Assembly (NCBI RefSeq): GCF_016862075.1 | Contig: NZ_BOMG01000026.1 | Span: 62,001-126,000 of the forward strand | DNA from: Actinoplanes couchii | GTDB lineage: Bacteria > Actinomycetota > Actinomycetes > Mycobacteriales > Micromonosporaceae | DNA: 64,000 nucleotides | Reading direction: 5' to 3' | Part shown: positions 60,060-64,000 of the stretch, piece after piece | Layout of the letters: the number at the start of each line of letters is the position of its first letter | Position numbering within the stretch: position 1 is the stretch's first letter | Made by a program: the position numbers and the translations under genes | The notes under the pieces: generated by a model | Databases searched by the model: none | What the model was told of the DNA's origin: nothing | Seen by the model: the letters and a program-made list of their open reading frames with translations, nothing else

Positions 60060-61064
60060 TTACTTCATGTCCAGCTCGCGGTAAGCGGCTATCACAGCCT
60101 CGGTGCGATCGGCCAGCTCAGGACCGTTGCCGGCGACATTTCCGGCACCGGTGACCCGGGCCAGCGTCCGCTCGGCGTGCCGGGCCACGGCCGCGACCTG
60201 CCTCTCCCGGATGAAGCTCTCACCCGCTCGGGCGGCGGCGTCGACGGCCCGCAGGATGCGGTTCGCGTCGTCGCCGGCCTCCCGCCACGCCTGCTCGGCA
60301 CGATCCCGCTGGATGTCGGCGGCGCGCCGGGCCGGGCTGTCCGCCGGGATGTCGGCGCCCTGGACACCGGCCAGGTCGGCCCGCAGCCGGCGCAGCTCCT
60401 GCCGGCGCTCCAGCACTTCGGCGAGTTCAGCGAGCGCGCCGGTCAGAGCCCGGTCGGCCAGAACCGGATCGATCATCCCGCCGAGCGCCGGCCAGGTCTT
60501 CCGAATCCGCCGCGCGGTGTCCAGCGCGTCATAGAAGGCGCCCCGCTCCGGAACCGTCCACAAAACCCACGCCTCTTCCCGGGCGCCGACTCCCTCCCGG
60601 GTTCCGGCTTCCTCCCAGGGCCCGGCTTCCTTCCGGGTTCCGGCTTCTTCACGAGGCCCGGCTGATTTCCAGGACCCGGCTGATTTCCGGGACTCGGCTG
60701 ATTTCCGGGATCCGGCTTCTTTCCAAGTCACGGCTTCTTCCCGGGGAACGGCGAACGCTGCCGGTTGCGCGGCACGCGCCTGCCTCCGCCACACCGCAGC
60801 GATCACCCCGGCGCACCCACCGACGGCCAGCAGCCAACTGACCCCGAGAGCGCAGAGAACAGCCGAGACAAAGATCAACGGAAGCGCGATACGGGAAACG
60901 ACGGTGATCCGCTCATCCAGCCCACGCCCATCGGGCGGCCGGCAGACGAATTCGACAAGCGACCCGCTCCGCTCCCTACGGACGAGCCCACTGCGCACCC
61001 GAAGCGGACGAGTGGAGACGACCACTTTCTCGGCATCGGCCCCGACAAACAGCTCCGCGTCCAC
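60060..61064 (-). CDS. Membrane protein with pentapeptide-type repeats
   Basis: This 334-residue protein has an N-terminal soluble part (MDAELFVGADAEKVVVSTRP), two adjoining hydrophobic segments at about 58-92 (ISRIALPLIFVSAVLCALGV-like and LLAVGGCAGVIAAVW) and a charged repeat block at about 110-160. The helical C-terminal half runs from RGAFYDALDTARRIRKTWPA onward. The repeat block reads as 5-residue units (KSAGS, EEAGT, KEAGP). GTG 61064 follows GGGGAGG by 5-6 nt. I do not recognise a family, and no function is proposed. Confidence 0.75.
   Translation of the reverse strand: MDAELFVGADAEKVVVSTRPLRVRSGLVRRERSGSLVEFVCRPPDGRGLDERITVVSRIALPLIFVSAVLCALGVSWLLAVGGCAGVIAAVWRRQARAAQPAAFAVPREEAVTWKEAGSRKSAESRKSAGSWKSAGPREEAGTRKEAGPWEEAGTREGVGAREEAWVLWTVPERGAFYDALDTARRIRKTWPALGGMIDPVLADRALTGALAELAEVLERRQELRRLRADLAGVQGADIPADSPARRAADIQRDRAEQAWREAGDDANRILRAVDAAARAGESFIRERQVAAVARHAERTLARVTGAGNVAGNGPELADRTEAVIAAYRELDMK
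60590..60738. repeat. 15-bp repeat array inside the membrane-protein gene
   Basis: About ten degenerate copies of a unit like CCGGCTTCTTCCCGG encode the Lys/Glu-Ala-Gly pentapeptides. Copies are more alike than neutral drift would give, suggesting recent expansion. Confidence 0.75.
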
Positions 61065-61233
61065 CGCAGCCTCCCCAGACCGGTCGCCCGGGCGGGCCCG
61101 AACCGCCGAGGGGAAACCGGCCGGACCCGCCCGCCCACCGGTTCAACCGGCCGGACGCCACTGAGATCGGCCCCACACCATCCCCACTTGAGTCCCCCCG
61201 GGTTGCACCCCGGTTGCCGCTTATCCTCACCGG

Positions 61234-61752
61234 ATGCCCGAGCTGGACCTGGTACTCACGAAGTACGACGGAACCCCCCACCGATCGATCAGAACCCTGC
61301 TGCTGGGCACCGACGAGTTCGGCACATGGCTGGGCACCCCGAGAGGATCGGTGATCAACTTCCACTACGGCCCGACCCGAACCAGAACAACAACCCAGGA
61401 CGCGGTACGAGTGATAGCCCACGACGCCTGGTGGATGGCCATGTTCCTACCAGCGCCGGACCCCACAGAGATCTACTGCGACGTGATCACACCCGCAGTC
61501 AGATCCAGAACAGCGATAACAGTGATCGACCTGGACCTGGACGTGGTACGCCGACGCCCGAACAACCACGTAGAAATAGAAGACGAAGACGAGTTCGCAG
61601 AAAACACCGGAAAATACGCCTACCCAGAAGAAGTGATCACAGCAGCCACCACCACAGCCGCCACACTCCAAAAGGCCTTGACCACCCCAGCCGCCCCGTT
61701 CAACGGCCACCACCAAAAATGGCTGACCCACCTGACATCAATCAACAAATAA
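61234..61752 (+). CDS. DUF402 family protein
   Basis: This 172-residue protein matches the DUF402 fold (nucleoside-phosphatase/FomD-like): TKYDGTPHRSIRTLLLGTDE, DAWWMAMFLPAPDPTEIYCD and VIDLDLDVVRRRPN, with the acidic DLDLD metal site, and then EDEDEFAEN. Members hydrolyse nucleotides or nucleotide adducts. The last third is A-rich (AGAAATAGAAGACGAAGACG) compared with the surroundings. The ATG is preceded by TATCCT 6 nt upstream, so it may be leaderless. Confidence 0.85.
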   Translation: MPELDLVLTKYDGTPHRSIRTLLLGTDEFGTWLGTPRGSVINFHYGPTRTRTTTQDAVRVIAHDAWWMAMFLPAPDPTEIYCDVITPAVRSRTAITVIDLDLDVVRRRPNNHVEIEDEDEFAENTGKYAYPEEVITAATTTAATLQKALTTPAAPFNGHHQKWLTHLTSINK

Positions 61753-61861
61753 GAATCACATTCACTGCCGCAGACAAGAAGAATCCATCGGAACCTTCCC
61801 CCGGAACGGCGCGTCGGACCAAAATTTCGACGCCAATCTCGGTCTCCGCAGGCTGGGCCGT

Positions 61862-62143
61862 TCAGACGCTGAGGGAACCGAAAGCCGAGAGAGTGACATC
61901 GGCTTCGTGCACTCGGCCACCACCTCCGGACCTACTGGTGGACTGCGACCGGCTCTCGACTTCGCGTGGCCGTTCCTCGCTGTCGAACTTACCCTTCAGC
62001 TCTACACGCTCCACCTGCGACGACGAAGAGGAAACGGCGAATTTCCCAACACTCACAGGGCTTCCCTGATACGAGATCGACCATACGGCGTGTGTCCCCA
62101 TCAGCAGCAGGCACATCAAACGTTGACAGTTGACCTCATGCAT
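61862..62143 (-). CDS. Doubtful small hypothetical protein
   Basis: A 93-residue frame from ATG 62143 (MHEVNCQRLMCLLLMGTHAV start) continues with GSPVSVGKFAVSSSSSQVER and VELKGKFDSEERPREVESRS, which looks more protein-like than typical shadow frames. There is no ribosome site and no recognised family, and the surrounding DNA has lower GC. It may be a remnant of transferred DNA. Confidence 0.35.
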   Translation of the reverse strand: MHEVNCQRLMCLLLMGTHAVWSISYQGSPVSVGKFAVSSSSSQVERVELKGKFDSEERPREVESRSQSTSRSGGGGRVHEADVTLSAFGSLSV

Positions 62144-62506
62144 GCCAGCGATTATGAGAAGCCCACGCAAATCCGACGACCTTTCGGGTTTCCATGACGG
62201 CAAGCATCGATAATTTATTCCTCTGCCGGCCACCGAATGCTTGATCTGCGTCTCAAACGAAGAGCAACAGATGCCGGCCCGACCGGCGCCCAGGTCTCCG
62301 ATCGCGTCACCGGGCCCTGGGCGAGGCAGCTCACATGGCTGTGCCGGACAAACTGAGACCAGGCGATGCGCCACAAGATCGAGCGACGCCGAACGGCAAA
62401 CGGCGAACCAGCCGTGATGCGGGGTTTCCGGGGGCTCGGCCCCCGGAGCAGACAAGACGTGAGGCCCCGGTCCGCGCTTTCCGCGGACAGAGGCCTCCGA
62501 CTCACG
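62144..62506. other. Gene-poor, lower-GC region downstream of tRNA-Val
   Basis: I see no supported gene here. The stretch includes a short perfect hairpin (CCGGGGGCTCGGCCCCCGG, about 62429-62447) and the hairpin right behind the tRNA. As DNA immediately 3' of a tRNA gene, it is the sort of place where integrative elements insert. Confidence 0.5.
62461..62497 (-). terminator. Hairpin directly downstream of tRNA-Val
   Basis: The inner stem GTCCGCG / CGCGGAC and the outer stem GAGGCC / GGCCTC form a long stem 10 bp after the tRNA 3' end. The T-run is weak, but position and stability suit a tRNA terminator. Confidence 0.6.
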
Positions 62507-62578
62507 TGGGCGCGGTAGGTTTCGAACCTACGACCCCTCGCTTGTAAGGCGAGTGCTCTCCCACTGAGCTACGCGCCC
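62507..62578 (-). tRNA. tRNA-Val (anticodon TAC)
   Basis: The cloverleaf is complete in 72 nt. Acceptor arm GGGCGCG pairs with CGCGCCC plus discriminator A; the D-arm is GCTCAGTGGGAGAGC; anticodon stem CTCGC/GCGAG encloses CTTACAA (anticodon TAC, valine); the T-arm is CGTAGGTTCGAAACCTACC-like. CCA is not encoded. A TAGGAT hexamer (62605-62610, minus strand) may be the -10 element and lies inside the 3' end of the peroxiredoxin gene. Confidence 0.97.
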
Positions 62579-62602
62579 GATCTCCAGTGAAGACCGGAGC
62601 CG

Positions 62603-63088
62603 TCATCCTACCTTGTCGGCTGATCGTCGGCCGAGGGTGGCGAGGGCCGTTCGCCAGGTGGTCTGCTCCCTGGTCTGGCCGGGGGTGGCCATCTCGGCGA
62701 ATCGGACGGTGCCCGTCTCGTCGATGAGGAAGGTTCCCCGGTTGGCGATGCCGCGCTCGTCGTCGAAGACGCCGTACGCGGTGGCCACCGCGCCGTGTGG
62801 CCAGAAGTCGGCGAGCATCGGGAAGTCGAAGCCCTCCCGCGTCGCCCACACCTTGTGGCTGTAGACCGAGTCGACGCTGACCGTGAGCACCTGCAGGTGC
62901 TCGCCGGCGTAGACGTCCAGGTTCTCCTGGATCTCGGTCAGCTCGCCCTGGCATCGACCGGTGAACGCCAGTGGGTAGAACACCAGCAGGACCGCTTTGC
63001 GACCGTGGAAGTCGCTGAGGCGGACCTCCTGGTTGTTCTGGTCCTTGAGGACAAAATCGGGGGCTGCGGCTCCCACGTCGATGGGCAT
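62603..63088 (-). CDS. AhpE-like peroxiredoxin
   Basis: This 161-residue thiol peroxidase has the peroxidatic Cys46 in YPLAFTGRCQGEL, the PxxxTxxC arrangement of AhpE-type one-Cys peroxiredoxins. VLTVSVDSVYSHKVWA, FDFPMLADFWPHG and NRGTFLIDETGTVRFAEM follow. It removes hydrogen peroxide or organic peroxides. ATG 63088 has TAGGGT 6 nt upstream and no ribosome site, consistent with a leaderless message. The order DUF3052, peroxiredoxin, tRNA-Val matches other actinobacteria. Confidence 0.93.
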   Translation of the reverse strand: MPIDVGAAAPDFVLKDQNNQEVRLSDFHGRKAVLLVFYPLAFTGRCQGELTEIQENLDVYAGEHLQVLTVSVDSVYSHKVWATREGFDFPMLADFWPHGAVATAYGVFDDERGIANRGTFLIDETGTVRFAEMATPGQTREQTTWRTALATLGRRSADKVG

Positions 63089-63157
63089 CGGCCCACCCTA
63101 CAACGCCCGTAGGCCGGCGCCGGTGAAGGCGCCGACCTGGGCTGAGGGGCCAGTGAG

Positions 63158-63592
63158 CTACTTCTTCTTGGCAGCGCCCCGGGGGGAGACCAGGCGTGCC
63201 CCGGTCCAGTCCTTGCCGGCGTTCACCGTCGAGGTCTGCTGCAGCCCCGACGCGGGGGCCGACTCACTGATCTCGCTCGGCTCGACGTGTCCGTCGCGGC
63301 CGGCTTTCGGGGTCAGCAGCCACACCACGCCGTTGTCGGCGAGGGGGCCGAGAGCATCGGTGAGAATCTCGAAAAGGTCACCGTCGCCGTCGCGGTACCA
63401 CAGCAATACCGCGTCGACCACCTCGTCGGTGTCCTCGTCGACCAACTCACCGACGCGTTCGGTCAGGGCGTCACGGAGATCCTCGTCGACATCGTCGTCG
63501 TAGCCCATCTCCATGACCACCATGTTCGGCTCCAGGCCGAACCGGTCCGCCAGGCTGCGTACGCCGTCGGCCTGACCCGCGGTCGCGCTCAC
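63158..63592 (-). CDS. DUF3052 family protein
   Basis: This 144-residue acidic protein begins with GTG 63592, which has AGGAGG 9 nt upstream. Family stretches are GQADGVRSLADRFGLEPNMV, the very acidic MGYDDDVDEDLRDALTERVG, VDAVLLWYRDGDGDLFEILT and GVVWLLTPKAGRDGHVEPSE. DUF3052 proteins are conserved in actinobacteria next to the pyruvate dehydrogenase E1 gene and AhpE, as here, but their function is unknown. A 235-residue upstream extension is not supported. Confidence 0.92.
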   Translation of the reverse strand: MSATAGQADGVRSLADRFGLEPNMVVMEMGYDDDVDEDLRDALTERVGELVDEDTDEVVDAVLLWYRDGDGDLFEILTDALGPLADNGVVWLLTPKAGRDGHVEPSEISESAPASGLQQTSTVNAGKDWTGARLVSPRGAAKKK

Positions 63593-63695
63593 TGTCCAAA
63601 TCCTCCTAGCCGTCAACGAAAAAATTCCCGAACCTTTGGGGTAGTCCACACATTCCGGGGCCGGTGCGCAAGTGGCACACCGAGTGTGTGGCAAT
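63593..63695. promoter_or_regulatory. Gap between DUF3052 and dehydrogenase genes
   Basis: This 103-bp spacer is AT-richer near both ends and should hold the DUF3052 promoter. No clear operator or terminator hairpin is visible. Confidence 0.35.
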
Positions 63696-64000
63696 TTACC
63701 GCGCCAGCAGGGTGTGGGCACCCTGTGTGATGGCATCCTCTCCCACGAGAACGTGCTGGGCGGCGGGACCCAGCGGAACAGGGGCGTCAGCGGCCGCCAC
63801 TCGGCGGACGGATCCGACAAATGCCCCATCCACCAGGGCGGCCAGCACCCCTTCCCCGACACCACCGGACCGCCGGGTCTCGTCCACGATCAGCACGCGC
63901 CCGGTCATCCCGGCCTCACGGACCAGATCGGCCGTGGGCAGCGGGTTCAGCCATCTCAGGTCGACCACCCGGGAACCGTACCCGTCGGCGGCAAGCTGTG
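63696..64000 (-). CDS. C-terminus of a thiamine-diphosphate 2-oxoacid dehydrogenase E1
   Basis: Only the last 101 residues are in the window; the frame is open through the right edge (LAADGYGSRVVDLRWLNPLP). VDLRWLNPLPTADLVREAGM, RVLIVDETRRSGGVGEGVLA and the final QGAHTLLAR match the transketolase C-terminal domain of E1-beta or fused E1 subunits of pyruvate/branched-chain 2-oxoacid dehydrogenases. This domain helps bind the E2 core and organises the active site. Which substrate is used cannot be told from this part. Confidence 0.9.
   Translation of the reverse strand, partial: QLAADGYGSRVVDLRWLNPLPTADLVREAGMTGRVLIVDETRRSGGVGEGVLAALVDGAFVGSVRRVAAADAPVPLGPAAQHVLVGEDAITQGAHTLLAR

Overview
This 64 kb window has very high GC and actinobacterial gene order. 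The cluster glnE, glnA2, nadE, panB, an RNB nuclease, the Nif3 / zinc-ribbon / RNase H-phosphatase operon, an actinobacterial-type rnpB and a DUF3052 gene all point to an actinomycete. The XRE-TPR regulators, prim-pol-like proteins and transfer-element genes suggest Micromonosporaceae, with an Actinoplanes-like organism as my best guess. No species-level marker was checked.

Region 1 (1-9,100) is the end of an integrative, actinomycete-conjugative-type element. A leftward operon holds a membrane protein cut by the window edge, an FtsK/TraB-type ATPase, a small unknown gene, an SSB and a polytopic membrane protein resembling the N-terminal half of TraB. Opposite it lies a GntR regulator with palindromic operators between the two units, followed by translationally coupled PP2C-like and NUDIX genes. 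Next come two likely cargo genes facing each other: a lower-GC P-loop ATPase of the Sll1717 type and a protein with an exact HEPN R-x4-H motif. No integrase or attachment site is visible, so the element's limits are unknown.

Region 2 (9,100-32,300) is chromosomal accessory and metabolic DNA. It holds a DrrAB-like drug efflux ABC pair, an AfsR-like regulator, a Fic/Panacea toxin-antitoxin pair, a secreted phytase-esterase-like protein, two GT-C mannosyltransferases with a divergent membrane protein, an OhrR-like MarR gene, glnE coupled to a glutamine amidotransferase, and small stress, regulatory and ECF sigma genes. A dispersed palindromic repeat occurs twice, at 10.6 and 28.5 kb.

Region 3 (32,300-51,000) is core metabolism (glnA2, nadE, panB, asd, ribA, threonine dehydratase) around a remarkable 1,970-residue protein. 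That protein has histone-H1-like Lys/Ala repeats flanking a long acidic centre, and repetitive DNA lies at both of its ends. A GAPDH paralogue lacking expected active-site residues and a TIR-like mini-protein follow.

Region 4 (51,000-64,000) holds rnpB, a DUF2637-like membrane protein, a monocarboxylate-type symporter with its DUF3311 partner, the Nif3 operon, an XRE regulator with a coupled flavoprotein and a divergent prim-pol-like gene, a membrane protein with pentapeptide-type repeats, a DUF402 protein, tRNA-Val(TAC), an AhpE-like peroxiredoxin, DUF3052 and the C-terminus of a thiamine-diphosphate dehydrogenase. Several genes look leaderless, with a TANNNT hexamer 6-7 nt before the start codon.
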